Below, in pieces: positions 36,224-45,125 of a DNA stretch of 64,000 nt. Each line of letters opens with the position of its first letter. Within the stretch, counting starts at the first letter, position 1. A program made the translations under genes and the position numbers. Origin of the DNA: Clostridiales bacterium (GTDB lineage: Bacteria > Bacillota > Clostridia > Lachnospirales > Lachnospiraceae); NCBI GenBank assembly GCA_020859985.1, contig JAJBVD010000008.1, forward strand, positions 25,896 through 89,895, in the 5' to 3' direction. Under the pieces are notes generated by a model. The model was not told where the DNA came from. It worked only from the letters and a program-made list of their open reading frames with translations, and searched no databases.

Positions 36224-36427
36224 ATGTCAGGTAAGAACAAGAGGATGGAAGGCTATCTGGAGGCGCTGCTTTCTATGATCGGCGGAGTGCTGTTGACTGC
36301 GTTTATTTTTAATGGTACGGGCATTGCCTTGCGGGATATTCCTTTTGCCCTGGTGCTTGTGATCTATGCGATCTGTACGCTGGTCGTGATGGATGTCGCA
36401 AGCAGTGTGGCGGCCAGGAGAGGATGA
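36224..36427 (+). CDS. Small two-helix membrane protein
   Basis: 67 residues with an AAGGGGG ribosome site. Two hydrophobic segments, about 13-32 (ALLSMIGGVLLTAFIFNG) and 40-58 (PFALVLVIYAICTLVVMDV), joined by a short loop, with basic N- and C-termini. I do not recognise the family. Stands alone between the WYL regulator and a truncated regulator gene. Size, ribosome site and codon use support a real gene. Confidence 0.7.
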   Translation: MSGKNKRMEGYLEALLSMIGGVLLTAFIFNGTGIALRDIPFALVLVIYAICTLVVMDVASSVAARRG

Positions 36428-36511
36428 GCGAAAAAGAGAGTGTTGGAAAAAGCCGGACATTATGCTAGAATAGCCCAAAAGAGCATTTGATCAGCATGAA
36501 CAGCAGAGGAG

Positions 36512-37192
36512 ATGAACAGACAAAATGGACTTGACAACATTACAATCCATTCTTACAATCGGAATATTCTGGCGCGCGAGATGATCAGTAATGTTCTGAT
36601 GCACCGGGAATTTACAAGCCCCTATATGGCGAAATTTGTCATTGAAAAAGAGCGAATGTATGTAGAGAATGCAAACAGAGCAACCGGCGATGGATTTATC
36701 ACTCCGGATAATCTGGAGCCGAATCCGAAAAATCCGATTATTGCTTCTTTTTTCCGTAATATTGGTCTGGCAGACACGCTCGGTTCCGGCACCAGAAAGC
36801 TGTTTAAATACAGTAAATATTACTCCGGCCAGAATCCGGAATTTAAGGAAGGGGATGTGTTCCGGATTATCGTGCCGTTGAATGATGAGTATTCGTTTGA
36901 TTTTGAACAGACCGGTCTAATTATTAAATCAAACCAATCAAACCAATCAGACCAATTAGACCAATCAGTTCAGACCAATCAGACCGGTTTGGCTAAGTAT
37001 TCGAATTATGAGATAAAGCTGTTGGCTATGGTTCGTGATAATCCGGAATTAACAAATCGGAGTTATGCGGAAAAACTCGGATGGTCAGTCAGTCAGGTGA
37101 AATATTATATTCAAAAATTGAAAAAAAAGGGTGCAATTATACGTGTAGGATCAAACAAAAAAGGAAAATGGGAGCTGCTTAATGAGCAGTAA
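36512..37192 (+). pseudogene. Truncated ATP-binding transcriptional regulator (AlbA_2/RecG-C type), C-terminal part
   Basis: 226 residues. The segment NILAREMISNVLMHREF, NPIIASFFRNIGLADTLGSGTRK and GDVFRIIVPL is the HATPase-like C-terminal domain of the large AlbA_2-type regulators, and the final 60 residues are a winged HTH (LTNRSYAEKLGWSVSQVKYYIQKL). The N-terminal DNA-binding AlbA_2 domain of about 250 residues is missing; the first 12 residues look unrelated. A AGAGGAG directly before the ATG is too close for good initiation. It may be a decayed gene or a shortened functional form. The linker holds a 9-base in-frame repeat coding for NQS/DQS units. Confidence 0.65.
36928..36983 (+). repeat. 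In-frame 9-base repeat CCAATCAGA in the regulator linker
   Basis: Five imperfect copies of CCAATCAGA, with one 5-base interruption, encode repeated Asn/Asp-Gln-Ser units. Unstable-looking low complexity linker between two domains. Confidence 0.65.
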
Positions 37193-37249
37193 TAAAACAG
37201 TCAGAATAATCCACAGCATTTTGCTGCTGAAAAGGAAGGGAACATACTC

Positions 37250-38272
37250 ATGAAAGTTTTATTTATCGGAGGAACAGGTGTCATCAGCAAGGCCATCTCA
37301 AAGCGGCTGCTTCTGGCCGGCCATGAGCTGTGGCTGATCAACCGGGGGAACCGTCTGGAGGGGCTGCCGGAAGGCGCACATCTGATTCGGGCGGATATCA
37401 ATGACGAGGAAAGAGTGGCTGAACTGCTCGGTGATGAGACGTTTGATGTGGTGGCGGATTTTATCGCGTTTGTTCCGGAACAGCTGGAGCGGGATCATAG
37501 ACTGTTTTCCGGGAGAACCAGGCAGTTTATCTACATCAGCTCCGCATCCGCATACCAGAAGCCTCTTTCGGATTTCCGCATTGATGAGGGTACGCCGCTT
37601 GCCAACCCATACTGGCAGTACTCGAGGGATAAGATCAGCGGGGAGGAGTTGCTGATGCGTTATTACAGGGAGGAAGGCTTCCCGGTGACGATCGTGAGAC
37701 CCAGTCACACATACAACGAGGAGAAGATTCCGGTGTGCGTTCACGGTTCGAAAGGTTCGTGGCAGGTAATCAAAAGAATGATCGAGGGGAAACCGGTGAT
37801 TATTCCCGGGGACGGCTCATCTCTTTGGACAGTTACATGGAATGATGATTTCGCGAAGGGCTTTATCGGGCTGATGGGCAATGTTCACGCGATAGGCGAA
37901 GCTGTGCAGATCACGGGTGATGAGGTGCTGACCTGGAATCAGATCCACCGGGTGATCGCGGATGCGCTGGGCGTGGAATTTAAGCCATATTATGTAGCTT
38001 CCGAGTTCCTGATTTCCTGTGCGCCGAAGGAATGGGATCTTCGGGGAAATCTGTGGGGAGACAAATCCAACACGGTTTTCTTTGACAATACAAAGCTGAA
38101 ACGGCTGGTGCCGGATTTTGTGCAGACAGTACGCTTTGATCAGGGCGTGCGTCTGGCCCTTGACTATATCCGTTTGCATCCGGAATGCCAGACTCCGGAT
38201 CCGGAGTACGACGCGTGGTGTGACCGCGTGATTGAAGTGCAGGACGAAGCCTTGGCGAAGATGAATGCCTGA
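37250..38272 (+). CDS. NAD-dependent epimerase/dehydratase family protein (extended SDR)
   Basis: 340 residues, ATG at 37250 preceded by AAAGGAAGGG. The N-terminal Rossmann motif is GGTGVISKAI; ISSASAYQK and YWQYSRDKISGEELL contain Ser and the YxxxK catalytic pair (here YSRDK), as in atypical and extended SDRs. The C-terminal half has DDFAKGFIGLMGN and GEAVQITGDEVLTWNQI, found in the subgroup related to plastid mRNA-binding CSP41-like and isoflavone-type proteins. Enzyme substrate unknown. Single gene before topB. Confidence 0.88.
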   Translation: MKVLFIGGTGVISKAISKRLLLAGHELWLINRGNRLEGLPEGAHLIRADINDEERVAELLGDETFDVVADFIAFVPEQLERDHRLFSGRTRQFIYISSASAYQKPLSDFRIDEGTPLANPYWQYSRDKISGEELLMRYYREEGFPVTIVRPSHTYNEEKIPVCVHGSKGSWQVIKRMIEGKPVIIPGDGSSLWTVTWNDDFAKGFIGLMGNVHAIGEAVQITGDEVLTWNQIHRVIADALGVEFKPYYVASEFLISCAPKEWDLRGNLWGDKSNTVFFDNTKLKRLVPDFVQTVRFDQGVRLALDYIRLHPECQTPDPEYDAWCDRVIEVQDEALAKMNA

Positions 38273-38304
38273 GTTCAGACAGGCACTTTAAATGAGTTAT
38301 GGCG

Positions 38305-38338
38305 GAACTGCCGTAGAACGAATGGACTGCGGCAGTTC
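38305..38338 (+). other. 9-base hairpin before topB
   Basis: GAACTGCCG (38305-38313) and CGGCAGTTC (38330-38338) with a 16-base loop, no T-run beyond TCTAT. It may end the SDR transcript or sit in the topB leader. Confidence 0.5.
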
Positions 38339-38372
38339 TATCTATGATGAAAGAAACAGATGGAGAAATTGC

Positions 38373-40793
38373 ATGGCAAAATCATTGTTTATAGCTGAGA
38401 AGCCGAGCGTGGCGCAGGAGTTTGCGAAAGCTCTGCATGAGAATATGCGGCGCGGCGACGGTTATCAGGAATCGGATTCCTATGTGGTGACCTGGTGCGT
38501 CGGCCATCTGGTGACTATGAGCTATCCGGACGTATATGACTCGAAATACAAGCGGTGGAGTCTTGAGACGCTGCCGTTTTTACCGGATACATTTTTATAT
38601 GAGGTGATTCCGTCCGTGAAAAAGCAGTTCGCGATCGTGAGCCGTCTTTTGAATCGGGACGATGTGGACACGATCTATGTTTGTACGGATTCCGGGCGGG
38701 AAGGAGAATACATCTACCGTCTGGTGGAGCAGGAGGCAAAGGTGCATGGAAAAAAGCGCCGGCGTGTCTGGATTGACTCTCAGACAGAGGAGGAGATTCA
38801 TCGCGGTATCGAGCAGGCGAAAGATCTGTCGGAATATGACAACCTGGCTTCCGCGGCGTATCTTCGCGCAAAAGAAGATTATCTGATGGGAATCAATTTT
38901 TCCCGTCTTCTAACGCTGAAATACGGCAACGCGATTTCCAGTTATCTGGGGAAAGACCGCGCGGTCATCTCGGTCGGCCGTGTGATGACCTGCGTGCTTG
39001 GCATGGTTGTCCGGCGCGAGCGGGAGATTCGGCAGTTTGTAAAGACACCGTTTTACCGGGTGGTGCAGACGGTTGCACTGCCGGGTGCTGCCGGACAGAA
39101 TGCGGAGAGCCGCGCCATGCAGAATCACCTGACGGTGATGGCGCGGCCTACGTCCGACTTGCAAAGCAATGTCGGACAGGATATGGAGGGCGAATTCCGC
39201 GCGGTAGAAGGCTCAGACTGGTACCTTTCGCCGAAGCTTTATAAAGAGAATGGTTTCCGTGAGCGGGCGGATGCCGAGGCTTTGATTGCAGGTCTGATGC
39301 CGGAAAGTGTGAATACTGCCGCAGTTGCAGAACGTTCCCAGTCTGGAGTGCCTGATGCACGGACGGATGCACAGACATTTCAGGCGATGGCTGGAGAGAC
39401 AGCACGAATCGATTCTATTGAAAAAAAGAAAGAAAAGAAAAATCCGCCTCTGCTTTATAATCTGGCGGAGCTTCAGAATGAGTGTTCCCGCATGTTCAAG
39501 ATCAGTCCGGATGAGACGCTGAAGATTGTGCAGGAGTTGTATGAAAAGAAATTGGTCACTTATCCACGAACGGATGCCCGTGTGCTTTCCACGGCGGTGG
39601 CGAAGGAAATCCATAAAAATATTGGCGGCTTGAGAAAATTTGCCCCGGCAGCGGAGGCAGCCGAGGAGATTTTGTCGTCCGGCTCTTATAAAGGAATCGC
39701 GCGGACACGGTATGTGAATGACAAGCAGATCACCGACCACTATGCGATTATCCCGACCGGACAGGGCTTTGGCGCTTTAGGATCGCTGAAAGGGCATGCC
39801 TACGGTGTTTATGCGGCAATCGTCCGGCGTTTTTTGAGTATTTTTTATCCGGCGGCGGAATTTCAGAAGGTCAATATGGTGACTGTGATGGGAAAAGAAA
39901 AATTCTTCTTTTCCTTTAAAGTGCTGCTCTCGGAAGGGTACTTTAAGGTGGCGGGGAATCCGAACGACAGGCGCAGGAAGAGTAAAGCGGGAAATAATGG
40001 AAGCATTGTTGAAGATGACGGTCAGGGCGGCAGGACACAGGGAGAAAACAGCAGCGGCGGCTCAGATGACAGTGAGGGCTATGGCAGTGAGCCGGGCAGG
40101 AACAGCGGAGCGGATGAAGGTGAGACCGAATTCGGTACCGACCTGTTGGAAGCACTGAAAGGTCTGCGCAAAGGAATGCAGCTTCCCGTGCGCTCCCTCG
40201 GCATCCGTGAGGGCGAGACGTCTCCGCCGAAGCGCTACAATTCCGGTTCGATGATCCTGGCGATGGAGAATGCCGGGCAGCTGATCGAGGACGAGGAACT
40301 TCGCGCCCAGATCAAGGGCAGCGGTATCGGCACGAGCGCGACCCGCGCGGAAATCCTGAAAAAGTTGGTCGCCAACGAGTACATAGCCCTGAATAAAAAG
40401 ACGCAGATTCTTTCACCGACTTTGCAGGGCGAGATGATCCATGACGTTGTTTACTGCTCGATCCGTTCTCTTTTGAATCCGGAGCTGACCGCCAGCTGGG
40501 AGAAAGGGCTGACTTATGTCGCGGAAGGATCGATTACGAGCGACGAATATATGGAAAAGCTCGAAAACTTTATCCGCTCCAGAACGGAAGGTGTACTTTC
40601 CCTGAACAACCAGCTTGCGATGCGGCCGCTGTTTGATCAGGCGGCGAAGTATTATAAGACCGGGACAGACAAAAAGGGCAGCAGTAAAACTTATAGTAAA
40701 AGAAACTATAGCAAAAATACATCCCGAAGAGCTTCAGGAACAGCTGTTACAGCAAAAACACAGAGGGGAAGCCGTAAGAAACAGGGAACATAA
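38373..40793 (+). CDS. topB: DNA topoisomerase III (TopB), with long low-complexity insertions
   Basis: 806 residues. ATG at 38373 gives the canonical MAKSLFIAEKPSVAQEFA start; the upstream frame covers the hairpin and is rejected. TOPRIM acids lie in CTDSGREGEYIY, and the catalytic Tyr is at about 397 in TYPRTDARVLS. C-terminal GSGIGTSATRAEIL is typical. Two insertions distinguish it: about 70 residues near 245-340 and a Gly/Ser/Glu-rich stretch near 535-595. The enzyme relaxes and decatenates DNA by single-strand passage. Ser/Lys/Arg-rich tail. Often such TopB copies are element-borne, but no element genes surround this one, so it is probably chromosomal. Confidence 0.94.
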   Translation: MAKSLFIAEKPSVAQEFAKALHENMRRGDGYQESDSYVVTWCVGHLVTMSYPDVYDSKYKRWSLETLPFLPDTFLYEVIPSVKKQFAIVSRLLNRDDVDTIYVCTDSGREGEYIYRLVEQEAKVHGKKRRRVWIDSQTEEEIHRGIEQAKDLSEYDNLASAAYLRAKEDYLMGINFSRLLTLKYGNAISSYLGKDRAVISVGRVMTCVLGMVVRREREIRQFVKTPFYRVVQTVALPGAAGQNAESRAMQNHLTVMARPTSDLQSNVGQDMEGEFRAVEGSDWYLSPKLYKENGFRERADAEALIAGLMPESVNTAAVAERSQSGVPDARTDAQTFQAMAGETARIDSIEKKKEKKNPPLLYNLAELQNECSRMFKISPDETLKIVQELYEKKLVTYPRTDARVLSTAVAKEIHKNIGGLRKFAPAAEAAEEILSSGSYKGIARTRYVNDKQITDHYAIIPTGQGFGALGSLKGHAYGVYAAIVRRFLSIFYPAAEFQKVNMVTVMGKEKFFFSFKVLLSEGYFKVAGNPNDRRRKSKAGNNGSIVEDDGQGGRTQGENSSGGSDDSEGYGSEPGRNSGADEGETEFGTDLLEALKGLRKGMQLPVRSLGIREGETSPPKRYNSGSMILAMENAGQLIEDEELRAQIKGSGIGTSATRAEILKKLVANEYIALNKKTQILSPTLQGEMIHDVVYCSIRSLLNPELTASWEKGLTYVAEGSITSDEYMEKLENFIRSRTEGVLSLNNQLAMRPLFDQAAKYYKTGTDKKGSSKTYSKRNYSKNTSRRASGTAVTAKTQRGSRKKQGT

Positions 40794-40897
40794 ATAATAA
40801 TTGCAAAACTTCAGAAATTATGTTAATATCACGTGGCCAACAATAAGTGATAGAAAAAAGAAGCCGAAAATATAGAGGAATGAGGAGGACGGAGATT

Positions 40898-41563
40898 ATG
40901 GAATCTGCCAAAATCAAAAATCTTTATAACTTAGACGAAACCATTGCAAAAGACCTGTTTGAAGGCGCGGAATACCCCTGGGAGGTGCTCCCGAAGATCA
41001 GTGCGTTTATCCTCGAGGTGGGAAGCACGCTGCCGGAGGAAGAATACGAAAAACGCGGCGATGACATCTGGATCGCGAAGTCCGCGACGGTCGCGCCGAC
41101 CGCCTACATCCATGGACCGGCGATCATTGGGAAAAATGCCGAGGTTCGGCACTGCGCATTTATCCGCGGCAACGCAATCGTGGGTGAAGGGGCAGTCGTG
41201 GGAAATTCGACCGAGTTGAAAAATGTCGTTTTATTCAATAAAGTGCAGGTGCCGCATTACAATTATGTGGGCGATTCCATTCTGGGTTATAAGGCACATA
41301 TGGGTGCCGGTTCCATCACTTCGAATGTGAAGTCTGACAAAAAGCTGGTGGTCGTAAAGGATAGCAAAGAGCGCATTGAGACCGGCCTGAAAAAATTCGG
41401 AGCAATGCTTGGCGATGAGGTGGAGGTCGGCTGCGGTTCGGTTCTGAATCCGGGAACGGTCATCGGCCCGCATTCCAATATTTATCCGCTTTCCTCGGTG
41501 CGGGAGGTGGTTCCGGCAAATTCGATTTACAAGAAGCGCGGCGAGGTGGCCGAGAAACTATAA
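40898..41563 (+). CDS. Left-handed beta-helix sugar-nucleotide/acyltransferase-like protein
   Basis: 221 residues from ATG at 40898 (GAGGAGGACGGAG upstream). After a 60-residue helical N-terminus, hexapeptide repeats begin: IWIAKSATVAPTAYIHGPAIIGKNAEVRH, then IVGEGAVVGNSTELKNVVL and VGCGSVLNPGTVIGPHSNIYP. There is no nucleotidyltransferase domain. It resembles the C-terminal acetyltransferase part of GlmU and proteins annotated as UDP-GlcNAc diphosphorylase-like. The substrate is not shown by sequence. Single gene, followed by a 32-base tandem repeat array. Confidence 0.85.
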   Translation: MESAKIKNLYNLDETIAKDLFEGAEYPWEVLPKISAFILEVGSTLPEEEYEKRGDDIWIAKSATVAPTAYIHGPAIIGKNAEVRHCAFIRGNAIVGEGAVVGNSTELKNVVLFNKVQVPHYNYVGDSILGYKAHMGAGSITSNVKSDKKLVVVKDSKERIETGLKKFGAMLGDEVEVGCGSVLNPGTVIGPHSNIYPLSSVREVVPANSIYKKRGEVAEKL

Positions 41564-41594
41564 AATATCAGGATCAATCTTGGCCACAATAAAA

Positions 41595-41717
41595 GTCCGC
41601 ATGAAAAATGTAAGATTCCAATGAACGTCCACATGAAAAATGTAAGATTCTAATAAAAGTCCGCATGAAAAATGTAAAAATTCTATTGAAAGTCCGCATG
41701 AAAAATGTTATTCTTTT
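41595..41717. repeat. Four 32-33 base tandem repeats upstream of the DUF4143 ATPase
   Basis: Units begin at 41595, 41627, 41659 and 41692. Each starts GTCC(G/A)CATGAAAAATGT and continues with A/T-rich sequence; the fourth is partial. All of each unit repeats, so this is not a CRISPR array. It lies 100-220 bases before the next gene. Confidence 0.8.
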
Positions 41718-41812
41718 GATACTGTCTTTGGAGAACAGGATATTGGATTCATAATGGTGAAGGTGCGGAATGTTCCTGTCGTTTAGTTATTATGCAGAAA
41801 GGCGGCATATTC

Positions 41813-43114
41813 ATGGAACGGCTGATTATGAAGCGGCTTGAAAAATGGAAAGACAAGAAAAACAGAAAACCTCTGATCATACGCGGAGCCAGGCAGGTAG
41901 GAAAGACCTGGGTGATGAAGGAATTCGGAAAGCGGTATTTTACTCATAGTGTTTATATCAGCTTTGATAATAATGAGCGTATGAGAAACGTCTTTTCCAT
42001 GGATTTTGACATTCAGAGAATTATTTCAGCATTGAAAGTAGAAAGCCGGGAGCAGATTACTCCGGAGGATACGCTGCTGATTTTTGATGAGATACAGGAA
42101 GTTCCTAAAGCGCTGACCTGTCTTAAATATTTTTATGAGAATGCCCCGGAATATGCAATTGTTGCTGCAGGTTCCCTGTTGGGGGTGGCTCTTCATGAGG
42201 GAACTTCTTTTCCGGTTGGAAAAGTTGACTTTTTAAATCTGTATCCATTGAATTTTATGGAATTTCTGATGGCGGTCGGCGAAAAAGATCTGGCGGATAT
42301 TCTGGAAAAGCAGGATTTGCAGATGATCAACATTTTTTCGGGCAAATACACAGATCTGTTGAGAAAATATTATTATGTTGGGGGAATGCCTGAAGCTGTA
42401 AAAACTTATCTTGAGACCGACGATTTCTATGAAGTACAGAATGTGCTAAGAGAATTGCTGGTGTATTATGCGAATGATTTTTCAAAGCATGCTCCGGCAG
42501 AGACGGTACCGAGAATTCAGATGGTCTGGAATTCGATACCCATGCAGCTTACAAAAGAAAATAAAAAATTTGTATATGGACTGGTCAGGGAAGGGGCAAG
42601 GGCAAAAGATTTTGAACTGGCGATCCAATGGCTTCTGGACTGCGGACTGGTTCATAAGGGATATCGGGTATCAAAGCCGGGCATGCCATTGATTGCATAT
42701 ATGGAAATGGATATTTTTAAACTGTATTTTCTGGATGTGGGGCTTTTGTCTGCGCTGTGTCAGCTGGATGCCCGTACCCTGCTGGAGGGAAACCGGGTTT
42801 TTACTGAGTTTAAAGGAGCATTGACGGAGCAGTTTGTCGCGCAGGAGCTTTCTGCGGATGAAATAAATTTATATTATTATTCCACACAGAACTCTTCGGG
42901 AGAGATTGATTTTATTATTCAGAAAAACGGCTATATTATACCGTTGGAAGTAAAAGCCGAGGAAAATCTGCAGGCGAAAAGTCTGAGAAATTACTGTCAG
43001 AAATATAAGCCGGAGATTGCCATACGTTCCTCCATGTCGAATTATCGTGAGCAGGAGTGGATGGTGAACGTTCCTTTGTATGCATTGACTGCATACTTAA
43101 GGCATATATCATGA
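41813..43114 (+). CDS. AAA ATPase with DUF4143 domain
   Basis: 433 residues, ATG at 41813 after AAAGGCGG. The AAA_14 domain has Walker A GARQVGKTW (25-33) and Walker B LLIFDEIQE (about 95), and the sensor AAGSLLGVALHEG; PLNFMEFLMA is the typical marker after it. The C-terminal DUF4143 domain (about 200-400) is restriction-endonuclease-like, with FIIQKNGYIIPLEVKAEEN giving a D/E-x-K-like motif. These proteins are abundant in gut bacteria; the role is not established (suggested links to nucleic acid processing or stress). Stand-alone gene with tandem repeats upstream. Confidence 0.92.
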   Translation: MERLIMKRLEKWKDKKNRKPLIIRGARQVGKTWVMKEFGKRYFTHSVYISFDNNERMRNVFSMDFDIQRIISALKVESREQITPEDTLLIFDEIQEVPKALTCLKYFYENAPEYAIVAAGSLLGVALHEGTSFPVGKVDFLNLYPLNFMEFLMAVGEKDLADILEKQDLQMINIFSGKYTDLLRKYYYVGGMPEAVKTYLETDDFYEVQNVLRELLVYYANDFSKHAPAETVPRIQMVWNSIPMQLTKENKKFVYGLVREGARAKDFELAIQWLLDCGLVHKGYRVSKPGMPLIAYMEMDIFKLYFLDVGLLSALCQLDARTLLEGNRVFTEFKGALTEQFVAQELSADEINLYYYSTQNSSGEIDFIIQKNGYIIPLEVKAEENLQAKSLRNYCQKYKPEIAIRSSMSNYREQEWMVNVPLYALTAYLRHIS

Positions 43115-43180
43115 CATATATGGTTGGCAGCGTCCGCGAGACGGGCATGAAAGTTTAGATTACAGAAGGAGCATCATAAC

Positions 43181-45115
43181 ATGGCAAAGAACAGCAAAGG
43201 GGAGCAGATTTATGACGCGAGCAGCATTTCCGTGCTCGAAGGGCTGGAGGCTGTGCGCAAGCGCCCCGGAATGTACATCGGCAGCGTATCGCGCAAGGGG
43301 CTCAATCACCTGATCTACGAGATCGTGGACAATTCGGTGGATGAGCATCTGGCGGGCTACTGCAGCCAGATTGAAGTGTATCTGGAAAAGGACGGCACGG
43401 CCGTCGTGCAGGATAACGGCCGCGGGATTCCGGTCGGTATGCATGAAAAGGGCATGTCGGCGGAGCGGCTGGTCTTTACGACCCTGCATGCGGGCGGCAA
43501 ATTCGACAACAGCGCGTATAAGACGAGCGGCGGTCTGCATGGCGTGGGTTCTTCCGTGGTCAACGCGCTCTCGACATGGCTCGATGTGCAGGTCATGCTG
43601 GGGGGAAAGATCCATCATGACCGGTATGAGCGGGGCGTGCCGGTGATTGAACTGGAGAATGGGCTGCTTCCTGTGATCGGAAAGACGAAAGAGACCGGTA
43701 CCCGGATCCAATTCCTGCCGGATCCGGAGATTTTTGAAAAAACGCGGTTTTCCGCGACGGAGCTGAAAAGCCGTCTGCATGAGACCGCTTACCTTAATCC
43801 GGAGCTTAAAATCCATTTTCAGGACCGGCGCGGGGAAGTTGTAGAGGACATTCTTTTCTATGAGCCGGAGGGTATCACCGGATTTGTGCGCGAGATGAAC
43901 CAGGAATCCGAGCCGGTCGGCGATCCGGTATATTTTAAAGGCGAGTCAGAGGGGATTCAGGTCGAGGTGGCGTTCCAGTATGTCAACGAATTCCACGAGA
44001 ATGTGCTCGGCTTTTGCAACAACATCTACAACGCGGAAGGCGGCGCGCATCTGACCGGTTTTAAGGCAACCTTTACGACGGTCATGAATACGTACGCGCG
44101 GCAGCTTGGCGTTTTAAAAGAGAAAGACGCGAACTTCACCGGCGCCGACATCCGCAATGGCATGACGGCAGTGATTTCCATCAAGCATCCTGATCCGCGC
44201 TTCGAGGGACAGACCAAGACAAAGCTGGATAACCAGGACGCGGCGCGTGCGGTCGGCAAGGTCGCCGGGGATGAAATCGTGCGTTATTTTGACAAGCATC
44301 TGGATGCGCTTAAAAACATCCTCTCCTGTGCGGAGAAGGCGGCAAAGATCCGCAAGACAGAGGAGCGCGCGAAGACCAATCTTCTGACAAAACAGAAATA
44401 TTCCTTTGACAGCAACGGCAAGCTGGCAAACTGCGAGAGCCGTGACGCCAGCATTTGCGAAATCTTTATTGTAGAGGGCGATTCCGCCGGGGGTTCCGCG
44501 AAGACCGCCCGCGACCGTAATTTTCAGGCCATCCTGCCAATCCGCGGCAAGATTCTGAATGTGGAAAAAGCGAGCATCGACAAAGTGCTGGCGAACGCCG
44601 AGATCAAGACCATGATCAACGCATTCGGCTGCGGTTTTTCCGAGGGATACGGAAACGATTTTGATATCACAAAGCTGCGCTACGACAAGATCGTTATCAT
44701 GACCGATGCCGATGTCGACGGCGCGCACATCAGCACACTGCTGCTGACACTGTTCTACCGCTTCATGCCGGAGCTGATCTACGAGGGACATGTCTACATC
44801 GCCATGCCGCCTCTTTACAAGGTGATTCCGTCAAAAGGGAAAGAACAGTATCTCTACGACGACAAGGCACTGGAAAAATATCGTAAGACGCACAAAGCAC
44901 CCTTTACCCTGCAGCGCTACAAAGGTCTGGGCGAGATGGATGCCGAGCAGCTTTGGGAGACGACCCTGAACCCCGCCACCCGCGTCATGCAGCGCGTGGC
45001 TATCGAGGACGCACGCTTCGCTTCCAGTGTCACATCGATGCTGATGGGCACCGAAGTCCCGCCGCGCAAGCAGTTCATCTACGAGCACGCGCAGGATGCG
45101 TTGCTAGACGTATAA
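43181..45115 (+). CDS. parE: Topoisomerase IV subunit B (ParE)
   Basis: 644 residues, ATG at 43181 after AGAAGGAG. GHKL ATPase marks are EIVDNSVDEHLAG, DNGRGIPVG and GGLHGVGSSVVNALS; the TOPRIM domain has EGDSAGGSAK, DADVDGAHI and the C-terminal YKGLGEMDAEQLWETT. It lacks any insert of gyrase B type. It supplies the ATPase and metal-binding part of a type IIA topoisomerase that unlinks daughter chromosomes. It is followed after 10 bases by the A subunit gene. I call it ParE and not GyrB because its partner lacks a GyrA box and because the pair is away from dnaA-recF; this is inference. Confidence 0.92.
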   Translation: MAKNSKGEQIYDASSISVLEGLEAVRKRPGMYIGSVSRKGLNHLIYEIVDNSVDEHLAGYCSQIEVYLEKDGTAVVQDNGRGIPVGMHEKGMSAERLVFTTLHAGGKFDNSAYKTSGGLHGVGSSVVNALSTWLDVQVMLGGKIHHDRYERGVPVIELENGLLPVIGKTKETGTRIQFLPDPEIFEKTRFSATELKSRLHETAYLNPELKIHFQDRRGEVVEDILFYEPEGITGFVREMNQESEPVGDPVYFKGESEGIQVEVAFQYVNEFHENVLGFCNNIYNAEGGAHLTGFKATFTTVMNTYARQLGVLKEKDANFTGADIRNGMTAVISIKHPDPRFEGQTKTKLDNQDAARAVGKVAGDEIVRYFDKHLDALKNILSCAEKAAKIRKTEERAKTNLLTKQKYSFDSNGKLANCESRDASICEIFIVEGDSAGGSAKTARDRNFQAILPIRGKILNVEKASIDKVLANAEIKTMINAFGCGFSEGYGNDFDITKLRYDKIVIMTDADVDGAHISTLLLTLFYRFMPELIYEGHVYIAMPPLYKVIPSKGKEQYLYDDKALEKYRKTHKAPFTLQRYKGLGEMDAEQLWETTLNPATRVMQRVAIEDARFASSVTSMLMGTEVPPRKQFIYEHAQDALLDV

Positions 45116-45125
45116 GGAGGTTCTC

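Noticed and set aside
41595..41717. CRISPR-like array
   Set aside because: The full 32-base unit repeats with no unique spacers, and no cas gene is near.
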